Assembly (NCBI RefSeq): GCF_001399975.1
Contig: NZ_LKBD01000006.1
Span: forward strand, 1 to 64,000
DNA length: 64,000 nucleotides
Origin: Pseudoalteromonas sp. P1-9
Lineage (GTDB): Bacteria > Pseudomonadota > Gammaproteobacteria > Enterobacterales > Alteromonadaceae
Reading direction: 5' to 3'
Part shown: positions 19,162 to 29,214 of the stretch, in pieces
How the letters are laid out: every line of letters starts with the position of its first letter
Position numbering within the stretch: position 1 is the first letter of the stretch
Notes under the pieces: model-generated
Databases searched by the model: none
The model's input: the letters and a program-made list of their open reading frames with translations, nothing else
What the model was told of the DNA's origin: nothing
Position numbers and translations under genes: made by a program

Positions 19162-20469
19162 CTAATTGGCTTCACATTCAGGGAAAGGTGCATTATAACA
19201 GCCCACTACACCAGCAAACAATAGAGCGAAACCGTTATTAAAATAATCAGGCCATCTAAATTTCACATGTCGATTTCTAGTTGTATTAGGGCCAATATAA
19301 TACTGTAACGCTGTATCTGACAAAGGGAACAACGAACGAGTTTGCTTCATACTTTCAGAATAAACTTTTGAGTCCAAAAAGGCATAGTAGCCCACAAACA
19401 AAGTGCCTGATAACTCATAAGCTTGGTAACCATTCCCTTCACCTTGGGTATCGTAGTTATATCGATAAACACCATTGGTGCCATCCATAAAATTAGTTTG
19501 TAAAAATAAAGTTTCACCTGCTTCATAAACACTTTGAAAAACTCGCTTTTCAAATGTAGCCTTTAGCCCATGTTTTGCTTGTTGAAAAAGTGATTTATTA
19601 ATAGCTACATCTTCTAACGAAGTAAGCCATAAAGGTAAGCGGTGAGAATGCGAGGAATCAATTGCAATGTCAAAAACAGGAAAAGGGGTTATGTCAGGGT
19701 ATATTTCCTCATTTCCGGCATAAATATAATCAGGGTGATCAAACCAAACCCCTTTTTGAAAATAAAATTCCTCATCAATATATATACCAAACTCCTGAAT
19801 TAACCTTTCTCCAGTGTTAACTATTTCAGTTTCATTAAATAATAAGGGAACACCGATTTGGCGACTTATATAAATTAGATCACTTAAAGCGACAAGAGAT
19901 GCCCATTCTTCATCAATAACAGCTCTGTAAAACGCTTTTTCTGTTTCTGCAGTTTCTAACTTCCAATTAAGACGCTGCTTAATACCTTTAAAGTCTAATT
20001 TTTTGTCCCAATGAACAGCTTGCTCTTCAAACCACATATCAATTAAGCTTTTTTCGACTTTATAAAACAGTCTGAGCATAAAGTCATTTTTTAAAATTCG
20101 AGTGTGATTAAGCTTCAAATACTGAGTAATAAAATATAAAAACTGAGTTCGTGTAACTCTATTTTCAATATTTTCAGGAATAAACTCTAATTCTAAAAGG
20201 TTAAAGAACAAATCGAATTCAATCGTTGGGTCATCTTTGAAACGATCTCTATGAGAAAATGCATAATGCATAGGCAACATAAGACTTGTTGAAGCATCAT
20301 ATGCGTAATCAGCATGCCAAAGAGGATCTGCAATTACATCTGAAATGTTCTCATTCCAAGTACTTTGAAATTCTGATGAATGTTTTGTTTTTAAATCTTT
20401 TACATGGTCTTCATCAGAACAACCATAGATACTTAAAGCCAATAATATTAAAAATACGTTTTTAAACAT
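19162..20469 (-). CDS. Lipoprotein of unknown function in polysaccharide locus
   Basis: 435 residues with a lipoprotein signal (lipobox LSIYGC, Cys17). The body is rich in aromatic residues and predicted helices, with a C-terminal part containing 'ETLFLQTNFMDGTNGVYRYNYD' and 'GYQAYELSGTLFVGYYAFL'. This recalls (alpha/alpha)-toroid enzymes acting on polysaccharides, such as C5-epimerases or lyases, but I cannot name a family or catalytic residues. Located between Wzx and the aminotransferase, 6 bases downstream of wzx. A role in handling or modifying the exported polysaccharide is inferred from position only. Confidence 0.7.
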   Translation of the reverse strand: MFKNVFLILLALSIYGCSDEDHVKDLKTKHSSEFQSTWNENISDVIADPLWHADYAYDASTSLMLPMHYAFSHRDRFKDDPTIEFDLFFNLLELEFIPENIENRVTRTQFLYFITQYLKLNHTRILKNDFMLRLFYKVEKSLIDMWFEEQAVHWDKKLDFKGIKQRLNWKLETAETEKAFYRAVIDEEWASLVALSDLIYISRQIGVPLLFNETEIVNTGERLIQEFGIYIDEEFYFQKGVWFDHPDYIYAGNEEIYPDITPFPVFDIAIDSSHSHRLPLWLTSLEDVAINKSLFQQAKHGLKATFEKRVFQSVYEAGETLFLQTNFMDGTNGVYRYNYDTQGEGNGYQAYELSGTLFVGYYAFLDSKVYSESMKQTRSLFPLSDTALQYYIGPNTTRNRHVKFRWPDYFNNGFALLFAGVVGCYNAPFPECEAN

Positions 20470-20475
20470 TGTAAC

Positions 20476-21726
20476 TTACCTAGGCATATGAGTTTTCTGT
20501 TTTAGTTTATACCAAGACAATATCAACAAAATAAGATAACAAAGAGAAAGAACAATTGAATAACCAACTAGAAATTGTTCAACATCCAAGTTATATGAAA
20601 TTGTCATCAAGGTAACAAATAAAACTGAAGATAGTCTAAAAAAGTCCCAAAATAACATTAAATGCTGACACTCTAACATATTTAATGTGTTAGAAATGGG
20701 AGTTACCGAAAATTGAAATATTAACATTGGCGTTAAAATAATAATGAATTCAGAAACTTGAACCCACTGCTCACCCAAAATGATAACAATGAGCCATTCT
20801 GACAATAAAGCACCCAGAATAAAAATAACACTTGAAAAAATAAAGCTTTTGAAAACAACCCTTTTGAATAGCTCTATCAAAGCATTATATTCATGCTTTT
20901 TTATGCCAAATTCACTTGAATAAACCTGAGCCATAGACTGACCTATCAGGTTAACAGGTAAAGCAACTAACCTGTTTGTCATCAAGTAAATTCCAGCTCC
21001 AGAAAAGCTAAAATTAGCGGCGATAAACAATGTAGGTATCTGCAGTGATGCCACGTTAAAAAAAGCAGCTAAAGACGTAAACTTTAAAAACCTTTTATTT
21101 AATTTTATAGTTTCAATGAAGGTTTCTACTTTGTACGTTTTTAATTCTTTTTCAGCCAACCCCCTCCTAAAAAGCGAGAAAATACCAACAGCCCTACTTA
21201 AAGTTTCCGCAACAACGAGACCAATTGACATAATTGAAAAACAAAACTGCAATAAAGCTTGTGCTAATGATCGTTGCACCTTAACTTTTGCAACATGTTT
21301 AAACTGCTTATCTACAATCACAAAATTTGTAATTACATTAAATAAAGCAATCATAAAAGCAGCTAAAGGAATAAAAAAGAGTGTAAAAGCTGAAAGCTTA
21401 TTTTTATAAAAATCTAAAAAGCGACTTTCAAAAACAAAGGCAGTAACGGTTAAAGTTAAAAGAAAACACAATGAAAGAACAATAGCGGTATAGACAATAG
21501 CCTCTCTTTCAACTCGCTTTGAGCGATTAAAAAGAGCTACTTCTAATTTTAAAGTCATTATTATAGCTAAAATGCCACTACTACTCATTAAAACAGCCAA
21601 CTCACCAAACTGTTCCTTTGTATACAATCGAGAAATAATTGGTAGTGCAGCTAGAGTAATAAGATGAGCAGCAGCAGTACCAGATACAAGCGTAATTATT
21701 GACTTTAGAAAGTAACTTATTTTCAT
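20476..21726 (-). CDS. wzx: Wzx-type polysaccharide flippase
   Basis: 416 residues, almost entirely hydrophobic, with about 12 predicted transmembrane helices; the typical N-terminal MATE/MOP-fold start 'SGTAAAHLITLAALPIISRLYT' and 'FGELAVLMSSSGILAIIMTL' are clear. It should flip undecaprenyl-linked repeat units to the periplasm for the Wzy polymerase encoded at 33726-34997. Six bases separate it from the sugar transferase gene upstream in the transcript. Confidence 0.9.
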   Translation of the reverse strand: MKISYFLKSIITLVSGTAAAHLITLAALPIISRLYTKEQFGELAVLMSSSGILAIIMTLKLEVALFNRSKRVEREAIVYTAIVLSLCFLLTLTVTAFVFESRFLDFYKNKLSAFTLFFIPLAAFMIALFNVITNFVIVDKQFKHVAKVKVQRSLAQALLQFCFSIMSIGLVVAETLSRAVGIFSLFRRGLAEKELKTYKVETFIETIKLNKRFLKFTSLAAFFNVASLQIPTLFIAANFSFSGAGIYLMTNRLVALPVNLIGQSMAQVYSSEFGIKKHEYNALIELFKRVVFKSFIFSSVIFILGALLSEWLIVIILGEQWVQVSEFIIILTPMLIFQFSVTPISNTLNMLECQHLMLFWDFFRLSSVLFVTLMTISYNLDVEQFLVGYSIVLSLCYLILLILSWYKLKQKTHMPR

Positions 21727-21732
21727 AAAGCG

Positions 21733-22287
21733 CTATTGCTTTACTCTATCACCGCCACCTTTACCGAGCGCTGTTTTAAATATGTACATAAAGTATGTCT
21801 TGACCGAAAGGGTTCTAATCATCTCTGCATCATATTTCGCTAACTTTTTAGGTGTTGACATATCTACTTCATTTATTTGTGCATAACCTGTGATACCAGG
21901 ACGAATATCAAACACACCAGCCGCAGAACGCTCTTCAAGAAGCTCTTTTTGATTATATAAACCAGGGCGAGGGCCAACCAAACTCATTTGCCCAAGAATA
22001 ACATTAAATAATTGTGGAAGCTCGTCTAGCTTAGTTCTTCGCAAGAACGCTCCCATTTTAGTTACAGCATTAGCATCAGCAAGGTGCGTTGCAACTGATT
22101 TTGTATCAACATTCATTGTTCGAAATTTAATTAACGTAAATGGTTTTTTATTTTTACCTACACGCTGCTGTCTAAACAGCGGAGACCCTGTATCCAAATA
22201 ACCGACAAGCATGATTACTAAAAATACAGGGAAAAGTAGTAAAATACCTATAGTGGATAGCACTATATCAAAAAATCTAAATAACAT
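21733..22287 (-). CDS. Initiating sugar-phosphate transferase (PglC-like)
   Basis: 184 residues, the size of monotopic PglC-type enzymes. N-terminal hydrophobic helix, '[10 protein letters not shown]', '[19 protein letters not shown]' with catalytic Asp-Glu, 'MSLVGPRPG' and '[17 protein letters not shown]'. It transfers a sugar 1-phosphate to undecaprenyl phosphate. The preceding gene, one base upstream in the transcript, encodes a WbpV-like sugar-nucleotide reductase/epimerase, a pairing known from clusters that start repeat units with QuiNAc or a similar sugar. Confidence 0.9.
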   Translation of the reverse strand: MLFRFFDIVLSTIGILLLFPVFLVIMLVGYLDTGSPLFRQQRVGKNKKPFTLIKFRTMNVDTKSVATHLADANAVTKMGAFLRRTKLDELPQLFNVILGQMSLVGPRPGLYNQKELLEERSAAGVFDIRPGITGYAQINEVDMSTPKKLAKYDAEMIRTLSVKTYFMYIFKTALGKGGGDRVKQ

Positions 22288-22288
22288 A

Positions 22289-23203
22289 TTAGTGATTAAA
22301 TATCCGTATCATTGACTCTGCAGGCGTGTATTTTGGTGACCAATTTAAATTGCTCTTAGCCTTCGATATATCAATTTCTAATGGAGAGAATAATTGAGGT
22401 ATCATACTACTTTTACCTAATAACATAAATGCAAATTTAGGAAAAGGCATCTGATATATACGCTTATTTTTGGCTATAGCTAATAACCTCACAAACTCTT
22501 TGGTAGACAAATCATCTCCATCACTTATCACATAGGTTTGGTTTTCACCGCCTTTAACTGTAATTACTTCAATAAAATCAATTAAGTTGTATATAGAGAT
22601 AAAGCTACGTTTTGCTGAACATAAGCCAAATGGCACAAACGGTATTTTGTCTATTAATTTACTTAATAATGCAAAATTTCCTTCAGCACCTTTCCCATAA
22701 ATTAGGGGAGGTCTAACAATCGTAAATTTCATTTGCCCAGATTGACAAACCTTTTTGATCATCTGTTCAGCAGACTTTTTCGAAAGAGAATAAGCATTGT
22801 GAGGCTCTTCAAATTGCTCATTAAATTTATCTCCTTCGCTATTATTGCCACAGACTCCTATAGAACTTAAAAACACAAAGTGCTTAACACCAGCTTCTTT
22901 TGCTCCTTTTGCAAGTAAATTCGTCGCATTGCAATTAACGTCAAAAAGGTGCTCATCATTCCTTGCTTTATTATGGGCAAGACCTGCGACATGTATTACG
23001 ACATCGATATTATTTAAAAGCTTACTCCAGTTGCTTACCAACTCTAAGCCATCAACATAAAGTAGGTTATCAACCCACTCGGGAGGATGACTGTTTTTAT
23101 TGCGCCTTAATTCAAAAAGAGAATAATTAGGATTAGAAGCTAAAGAGTTAACAAGCTCACATCCAACGAACCCTGTTGTTCCCGTTATTAAAATATTAAC
23201 CAT
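22289..23203 (-). CDS. NAD-dependent sugar-nucleotide epimerase/reductase (WbpV-like)
   Basis: 304 residues of the extended short-chain dehydrogenase family: Rossmann motif 'ILITGTTGFVG', 'VIHVAGLAHN' and catalytic Tyr-Lys in 'YSLSKKSAEQ'. It most resembles the WbpV/WcaG-like group that reduces a 4-keto UDP sugar (for example to UDP-QuiNAc), inferred partly from the adjacent initiating transferase. No WbpM-like 4,6-dehydratase is present in the window, so the substrate must come from elsewhere in the genome. First gene of the 23203-to-16326 leftward group. Confidence 0.82.
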   Translation of the reverse strand: MVNILITGTTGFVGCELVNSLASNPNYSLFELRRNKNSHPPEWVDNLLYVDGLELVSNWSKLLNNIDVVIHVAGLAHNKARNDEHLFDVNCNATNLLAKGAKEAGVKHFVFLSSIGVCGNNSEGDKFNEQFEEPHNAYSLSKKSAEQMIKKVCQSGQMKFTIVRPPLIYGKGAEGNFALLSKLIDKIPFVPFGLCSAKRSFISIYNLIDFIEVITVKGGENQTYVISDGDDLSTKEFVRLLAIAKNKRIYQMPFPKFAFMLLGKSSMIPQLFSPLEIDISKAKSNLNWSPKYTPAESMIRIFNH

Positions 23204-23234
23204 TAAATAATTCTAGCATTTACAACTTTCATGA

Positions 23235-23240
23235 ATTATA
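23235..23240 (-). promoter_or_regulatory. Possible -10 element for the leftward polysaccharide genes
   Basis: A perfect TATAAT on the minus strand lies 32 bases before the ATG at 23203. The -35 region is T-rich without a good TTGACA match, so this is a weak call. Confidence 0.35.
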
Positions 23241-23350
23241 CACTTAAAAAGTGGTAAAAAACTTCTCTTAAAATTGACTTTAATATTAACAAGAGTACCA
23301 TTTCCGCCCTCACGAATTATATTGAACCCCAACAGCTTTTTAGGTTTATA

Positions 23351-24571
23351 ATGAAACTGCTAATTCTTTCACAGTACTTCCCACCAGAAACCGGTGCTCC
23401 TCAAAATCGTCTTTACGAATTAGCAGTAAGACTAAAAAAACTTGGTGTAGATGTCACAGTTTTAACTGCTATGCCAAACTATCCAAAAATGGAAATATTT
23501 GAAGAGTACCAAGGTAAAAACTACCATTTCGAGGAAATTGACGGTATTCCTGTACACAGAACCAAAATTTTTGTTAGCAAGAAGAAATCTATTTTTCACC
23601 GCTTGTTGAATTATTTTTCTTTTACTATTAGTTCATATTTAAAAGGAAGAACGTTAGATAACTTTGATTTCATTTTGTGTAACTCGCCTCCACTATTTTT
23701 AGGTTACACAGCTATAGCTTTAAGTAAGAAGCTAAATGCAAAGTTGATCTTTAATGTTTCGGACCTATGGCCCGAAAGTGCTGAAAAGCTTGGTATTGTT
23801 ACTAATAAACACTTACTAAAACTCGCATATAATCTCGAGAAAAAGTGTTACCAAACAGCCTGTTTAGTAGCAGGACAAACTCAAGGAATTGTTAAAGATA
23901 TTAGTGACAGGTTCCCTAACAAAGATGTTTATTGGTTACCCAATGGTGCAAACCTAACTGACTTAAATCCGAGTAAAATAAAAAATACAGGGGCTTTTAG
24001 AAAGAAATACAATATTGCACCTGACGATTTGGTCTTTTTTTATGGCGGCATACTTGGCCATGCGCAAGGTCTAGACCTTATCATTCGAGCCGCTACCCAA
24101 ACTAATAACGAAAGAGTGAAGTTTGTAATTCTTGGTGATGGGCCTTTAAGCCAAGAATTAAAGCAGTTGAGAGTCGAGCTTAATGCAGACAATGTTGTAT
24201 TTGCCGAGCCTGTTTCAAAACAAGAAATACCCGCAATTATCAGTGAAATAGATATATCACTAGTACCACTTAAGAACTTACCCATTTTTAAAGGGGCTAT
24301 CCCGTCTAAAATATTCGAAATCCTTGCCATGGAAAAGCCCATTTTACTGGGGGTTGACGGGGAAGCTAGGGAACTATTTATTGAACAAGCTAATGCTGGC
24401 TGGTATTTTGAACCAGAAAACTTGAGCGATCTAGTAAATAAAATAGAGTTTATCAGTTCCAATATCGATGAAATTCATAAAAAAGGAATTAGTGGTAGAA
24501 AATACGTTGCTGAAAACTTTGATCGCCAAAGAATAGCTGAAAATTTTCTTAACAAAATTAAAGTTATTTAA
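23351..24571 (+). CDS. GT4 glycosyltransferase (WbuB-like)
   Basis: 406 residues of the GT-B fold, family GT4: N-terminal 'LSQYFPPETGAPQNRLYELA' typical of WbuB-type N-acetyl-fucosamine transferases, 'VSDLWPESAEKLGI', and the nucleotide-sugar half with 'GGILGHAQGLDLIIRAA' and 'LGDGPLSQELKQL'. Acts on the cytoplasmic side building the repeat unit. It stands alone on the plus strand in a minus-strand locus, divergent from the epimerase gene (147 bases apart). Confidence 0.88.
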   Translation: MKLLILSQYFPPETGAPQNRLYELAVRLKKLGVDVTVLTAMPNYPKMEIFEEYQGKNYHFEEIDGIPVHRTKIFVSKKKSIFHRLLNYFSFTISSYLKGRTLDNFDFILCNSPPLFLGYTAIALSKKLNAKLIFNVSDLWPESAEKLGIVTNKHLLKLAYNLEKKCYQTACLVAGQTQGIVKDISDRFPNKDVYWLPNGANLTDLNPSKIKNTGAFRKKYNIAPDDLVFFYGGILGHAQGLDLIIRAATQTNNERVKFVILGDGPLSQELKQLRVELNADNVVFAEPVSKQEIPAIISEIDISLVPLKNLPIFKGAIPSKIFEILAMEKPILLGVDGEARELFIEQANAGWYFEPENLSDLVNKIEFISSNIDEIHKKGISGRKYVAENFDRQRIAENFLNKIKVI

Positions 24572-25087
24572 ATGATGCGTTGTAAAAATTTTACATCACA
24601 CATCATAACCAAGCATGTAATTTAAAGCATGATTTAATAAAGCGTTTTTTTCGATGCAGCCAAAACCCAATAATACTGTATAGTGCTCGATTTATTTCAC
24701 CTTCAGACGTATAAAGGTTTAACTAAAAGTAGAACACTTGCCAATATTAGTTTGACCACTACAATATTGCCGCTCAGAAGAGTAAAAGGGTTAAAATATA
24801 CTTGCTCAAAACCACACTCATCTGCAGTTAGATTTAAATTGGAAAAATTAAGTGTGATTACAATTGCAAATACAATTTTTGTTCTCATAAGTTCGCAACA
24901 ACGATTACAATAATAAATAACAATGAATTAATTTTTTAGTAAAAGGCCTAAAATTATTACTGATACGACTTGGTAAGGAGAGAGAAAAGAGTATACTGCT
25001 GCAAATAAGGGGACCGCAATCACTTAGTTGTATTAGACTATGCTTGTTATTGACTAGGCTGCTCTAGTCAATAACAAACGATAATAT
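24572..25087. other. Non-coding gap with a long inverted repeat
   Basis: 516 bases between the convergent GT4 gene and the large lipoprotein gene. Only short open frames without ribosome sites are present. The one clear structure is the 14-base-pair inverted repeat at 25044-25077. The gap may mark a past insertion or deletion in the polysaccharide locus. Confidence 0.6.
25044..25077. terminator. Perfect 14-bp inverted repeat, probable terminator
   Basis: TTGTTATTGACTAG and CTAGTCAATAACAA form a perfect 14-pair stem with a 6-base loop (GCTGCT). It lies 10 bases beyond the stop of the minus-strand lipoprotein gene. No T-run follows on either strand, so it is either a non-canonical terminator, an mRNA-stabilising hairpin or a protein-binding site. 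Confidence 0.5.
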
Positions 25088-27358
25088 TTAATGACAGTTT
25101 ACGTCAGCGCCTTCATCATTATCTTTAATGAAATTATTTATCATTCGAGCATAGGTTAAATTATATTCCCCTTTCATTTCCCTACCTACCGCAAATGTTT
25201 CTAAGGACTCTTTTGGAGTCAAGGCAAATCCTGAGCCTAATGATGCTCCATGCAGTAATTGGGAGCAATTTATCAAACGAATATAAGTAGGATCCACCGA
25301 ATACGTGTCTAAGTTTGGGAAGAATCCTTTTCCAATAATTAAAAAATCCTTTAAAGAATTTTCGAATGGAAGTACATGACCATATTTTGCATCATCTAAT
25401 CTAGTATCTGTTTCAATAAAGCCATAGTTATTAATTTCAAAAGGAAAATCTGATGGACTCATATCCGTCTCTTTATAGAAATAACTTGTATCACCTTTAA
25501 TTACAGTAGAGCTGGGGTCGATTACAACAGGCGTTACGCTACCACTCGAACCCGCAACATAGCGTGAGCCAAAGTACTTAGTTTCTGGGTCACTAAGAGT
25601 ATTCGCAAATTTCGTTCTTGTTCGGTTATTCGGACGACAAAAAATTATATCATCTGAGATGTCAGCATAATGTTCACCACACTGTGATCCTTTTAATATT
25701 TTTTCAAACCGAGTGTTCGCAGCATTAATAGAAAGCCACTTTACCTTACCCACCTCTGATAAAACTTCGATACTCTGTCGCATATTGTCAGTATGATATT
25801 CACTGTGCCCAACATCTATTATAGTTCGTTTACCTGATGCTATTACTTGCTTAATAAGTTCTTTATTTTGCTCCCAATCGGACATATATGTTACGGCAAA
25901 ATTTTCTTTCTCAAAGTTAGCAATAACTGATAAATGTGAGAGTAAAACATATCGTTGAGCTCTATATGTCTGAGGCCGCTTAAAGCCTAAAACATGTTCA
26001 GTATTTCCTGTATAATCCATGCTTACAGATTTACCATTAGAGTCAATAGCTCGGTAGAAGCTAGCACCAATACTTGGATCGGAAACTCCTACGTTGTAAG
26101 CACCAACTTCTGTCACAAAAGCTGAAATAAATAGAGATTCACCGTCTTCCCAAAAATTTGGCTCGGTCTTATTGCTAACTCCCTGAATTAAAAACAAAGA
26201 CGTGGCGGTTAATTGTGATTTTTCATCCTTTACTTTGAGCATATACAAACCACTCAACCAATGACGAGGAATCTTAAATTCCAAACCTTTTTTCCAGTCA
26301 CATCGATTGTAATAAGAATTATCTATCGGTCGCTTACACTCATCCTGGGCAAATATTGTCATTGAATTCTTATATTTAAGCGTCGCAAGCGCACCTCCAT
26401 AGTAGCCAAATCTGAAAATTTCTATAGAAGCGTTACTTGCTTTCCCTGACGCATAAATTGAAATAGAGTCTTGTTTGTTGTACCAAGGTTTGTCAGTGAA
26501 GGTTAATAAACTAACTTTCGATGGTGCTGAAAGCTTAGGTGAATTATTAGTGATATGCCAATCAGTTGTGCCTTGATAAGACTGTTCCAATTCCAATAAT
26601 TTTTTGTGTTTTAGCTCCTGATCAAAAGGCTTTGATGTGTCGTCTAAATAATCAAATTGAAATGTGCGCTCCCAACTATCGGAATATCCATCTTTATCAG
26701 TATCTTGTCCTTCGCCAATTACCAAAGGAGTTATTACTAATACTGTCTCTTTAGTGGTAGATTCACCATCATCATCTGTTGCGGACACGTTAAATGCGAC
26801 TTCGATTGGATGCTCACTTTGCGTAGAAGGAGCTGTAACGTAAAGCTTTCCGTAATCTGAATTCCACTTTACAGATGGGCCTTGAGTTTGATTCCACTGA
26901 ATAGTTGCAACCTCACCGTCTTTGTCTTGTATTTCAGCACTAATAACTATATGTTCCCCCGCCATAACGGTTTGCTTTTCGATCAATGAAATTTCGGGCG
27001 AAAAATTGTAATTCACAATTTTCACTGAAATTTTGTTTTGTGAAGATGCCCCTTTATTGTCTCTTGCTACCACTTCAAAAAATAATGTTTGATCTTGTGT
27101 AATGCGAGGAGCAGTAAAGGTAGCTATTGATTGATTTGCATTTTCAAGTTGAACTGAAACTCCACTAGTTTGACGCCATTGAATATCAGTAATATTTCCA
27201 TCAGGATCTGAGATAGTTGATGGTAAAGTGACAACATCGCCTTCGTTTGCAACTATATTAGCTAACGTATCGATTACTGGCGGTTGATTTTCTCCGCTAT
27301 TTTTTCCACAAGATGCAATCAGTATCAATATTGAGATGTACGAGAGTATTTTTTTCAT
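25088..27358 (-). CDS. Surface lipoprotein with Ig/PKD-like domains and a dimethylformamidase-like C-terminal domain
   Basis: 756 residues with a lipobox (LIASC, Cys17). Two PKD/cadherin-like Ig domains follow (about 25-110 and 115-210), with 'DPDGNITDIQWRQTSG' and 'DKDGEVATIQWNQTQG'. A TSP3-like calcium motif (DTDKDGYSDSWE) lies near 218-230. The remaining ~480 residues resemble the large-subunit C-terminal domain of N,N-dimethylformamidase ('FRFGYYGG', 'YMSDWEQNKELI', 'VIDVGHSEYHTDNMR', 'LSINAANTRFEK'), a domain of uncertain role in surface proteins. Probably displayed on the cell surface and acting on an amide or a polysaccharide substituent (inference). The gene is separated from the wbp genes by about 200 bases. 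Confidence 0.75.
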   Translation of the reverse strand: MKKILSYISILILIASCGKNSGENQPPVIDTLANIVANEGDVVTLPSTISDPDGNITDIQWRQTSGVSVQLENANQSIATFTAPRITQDQTLFFEVVARDNKGASSQNKISVKIVNYNFSPEISLIEKQTVMAGEHIVISAEIQDKDGEVATIQWNQTQGPSVKWNSDYGKLYVTAPSTQSEHPIEVAFNVSATDDDGESTTKETVLVITPLVIGEGQDTDKDGYSDSWERTFQFDYLDDTSKPFDQELKHKKLLELEQSYQGTTDWHITNNSPKLSAPSKVSLLTFTDKPWYNKQDSISIYASGKASNASIEIFRFGYYGGALATLKYKNSMTIFAQDECKRPIDNSYYNRCDWKKGLEFKIPRHWLSGLYMLKVKDEKSQLTATSLFLIQGVSNKTEPNFWEDGESLFISAFVTEVGAYNVGVSDPSIGASFYRAIDSNGKSVSMDYTGNTEHVLGFKRPQTYRAQRYVLLSHLSVIANFEKENFAVTYMSDWEQNKELIKQVIASGKRTIIDVGHSEYHTDNMRQSIEVLSEVGKVKWLSINAANTRFEKILKGSQCGEHYADISDDIIFCRPNNRTRTKFANTLSDPETKYFGSRYVAGSSGSVTPVVIDPSSTVIKGDTSYFYKETDMSPSDFPFEINNYGFIETDTRLDDAKYGHVLPFENSLKDFLIIGKGFFPNLDTYSVDPTYIRLINCSQLLHGASLGSGFALTPKESLETFAVGREMKGEYNLTYARMINNFIKDNDEGADVNCH

Positions 27359-27560
27359 TAACAGCCTTTATTTAATCTAAAACTAAATCGATTAAACTAA
27401 GGCGTGATAAACTTTCTTTTACGAAAAGCTAATATTGAAATTTATGAAATTATTCTAATCAACATTGGATTTGAGATTAGCCACGAAAAAAATCAAATTC
27501 CATATTTTCAAATACTTAGTTCAATCCTTTAAACGCTAAAATACTCTCACTTTCAACTAA

Positions 27561-28628
27561 CTACGTCAAGTAAGGATGCATCGGTAAACTAAATACTTGC
27601 CTTGCTAGTCGCTCTGCAACTGGAAAGTCTCCATGACTGTAACCCAGATTTTTAAATGCGGTTTGCTCATGCATGCACGTACCATAATAAATCATGGTCG
27701 GGATACCTTGTGCTTTATACTCTGCCATTATTGCATCGCGATTTTCATCAACAAGTGTATATTGCGCCCAAGAACTTAAGTAACCAGCTGGTACATGTGG
27801 TGTGTTAAAACGCGCAGAGAGTTCCGCTGTATACTTTTCTGCAGCTTTATTTCGCTTCACTAATTCAGTGGGAAACTCAGCTAATTTCTCTAATAAAATC
27901 GCAGCCTGAATGGTGTCTAAACGACTATTCATACCAATGCGGATATTGTCATACTTATCGCTTCCCTTGCCGTGTACTCGGTAAGAGCGTAATAATTCAG
28001 CAAGTTCGTCATCATTGGTAAACAAGGCGCCACCATCACCATAACAGCCTAGTGGTTTTGCAGGGAAGAAACTAGTCGTGGCGATATCGCCAAAACTGCC
28101 TGCCCTTTGTCCATTAATTTCGCCACCAAAGCCCTGTGCTGCATCTTCAATAAGTTTTAAACCAAACTTATTAGCAATGCGCTCTAATTCTGGGTAGTTT
28201 GCCGGTAAACCAAACAAATCAACTGCGATTATCGCTTTCGGTGTTAGCTGACCTTCAGCAATCACTTTTTCAATTTGACGCTCTAAGTCTTGCGGGCAAA
28301 TATTAAATGTCGCCTCATCAGAGTCCACAAATACTGGAGTAGCTCCCGCAAACGCAACCACTTCTGCCGTTGCAAAGAACGTAAAAGTAGGACAAAAAAC
28401 AGCATCACCAGCTTTGATATCAAATGCCATCATGGTGAGTTGCAGCGCATCGGTGCCATTAGCACAGGTGATTGCATGCTTAACACCAACATACTCAGCA
28501 AGCTGTTGCTCTAACTCGTGCACTTCTGGACCCATTATATATTTGCCATGTTCCAGCACAGTGCGAATGCGCGCATCTATTTTGTCTTGCAGGTGCTTAT
28601 ATTGTGTTTGTAAATCGATAAACTGCAT
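27561..28628 (-). CDS. wbpE: WbpE-like aminotransferase for UDP-ManNAc3NAcA synthesis
   Basis: 355 residues from the ATG at 28628 (the frame extends 14 codons upstream, but MQFIDLQTQY is the family start and lies 2 bases after the wbpD stop). DegT/DnrJ PLP fold with 'CANGTDALQLTM', 'IEDAAQGFGGE' and Lys191 in 'TSFFPAKPLGCYGDGG'. In the pathway it aminates C3 of the UDP-2-acetamido-3-keto-glucuronate made by WbpB. It is directly downstream of the wbpA, wbpB and wbpD homologues, which supports the specific assignment. Confidence 0.9.
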   Translation of the reverse strand: MQFIDLQTQYKHLQDKIDARIRTVLEHGKYIMGPEVHELEQQLAEYVGVKHAITCANGTDALQLTMMAFDIKAGDAVFCPTFTFFATAEVVAFAGATPVFVDSDEATFNICPQDLERQIEKVIAEGQLTPKAIIAVDLFGLPANYPELERIANKFGLKLIEDAAQGFGGEINGQRAGSFGDIATTSFFPAKPLGCYGDGGALFTNDDELAELLRSYRVHGKGSDKYDNIRIGMNSRLDTIQAAILLEKLAEFPTELVKRNKAAEKYTAELSARFNTPHVPAGYLSSWAQYTLVDENRDAIMAEYKAQGIPTMIYYGTCMHEQTAFKNLGYSHGDFPVAERLARQVFSLPMHPYLT

Positions 28629-28630
28629 TA

Positions 28631-29214
28631 TTAATCCATCTCTACTGATAGCTGACCATCTTTCAAACAATACTTCTCACCAGTGTGCTCACACACCGCT
28701 TGAGCATTACCTGTTAACGGCAGTGGCAACTGCTCGCCATATTTACTTATCCAACCAATTTGTTTTGCAGGTACGCCTACCATCAAAGCAAATGGCGGCA
28801 CATCTTTATTAACTACAGCACCTGCGCCAACCAGTGAATATTCACCAATGGTAACACCACAAACTACCGTGCAATTGGCTCCTAAGGTGGCTCCTTTTTT
28901 CACCAATGTGTCTCTGTATTCCGTTTTGCGTTCGATAAACGAACGCGGATTATACACGTTGGTGAACACCATACTTGGTCCACAAAATACGTCGTCTTCT
29001 AAGTGAACATTATCGTAAACCGACACATTATTTTGAATTTTAACGTTGTTACCAATAGTAACTTTATTGCCAACAAACACATTCTGACCAAGTGAGCAGC
29101 CTTGCCCAATTTGAGCACCACCACACACATGCACAAAGTGCCAAACGCGGGTGTTGTCGCCAATTAATGCGCCATCATCAACGATGGCGCTGTCGTGTAC
29201 TGTATAGCTACTCA

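Noticed and set aside
24703-24888. 61-codon minus-strand frame with a signal-peptide-like start and a hydrophobic end
   Set aside because: No ribosome site before the ATG and a comparable frame on the other strand; most likely chance.
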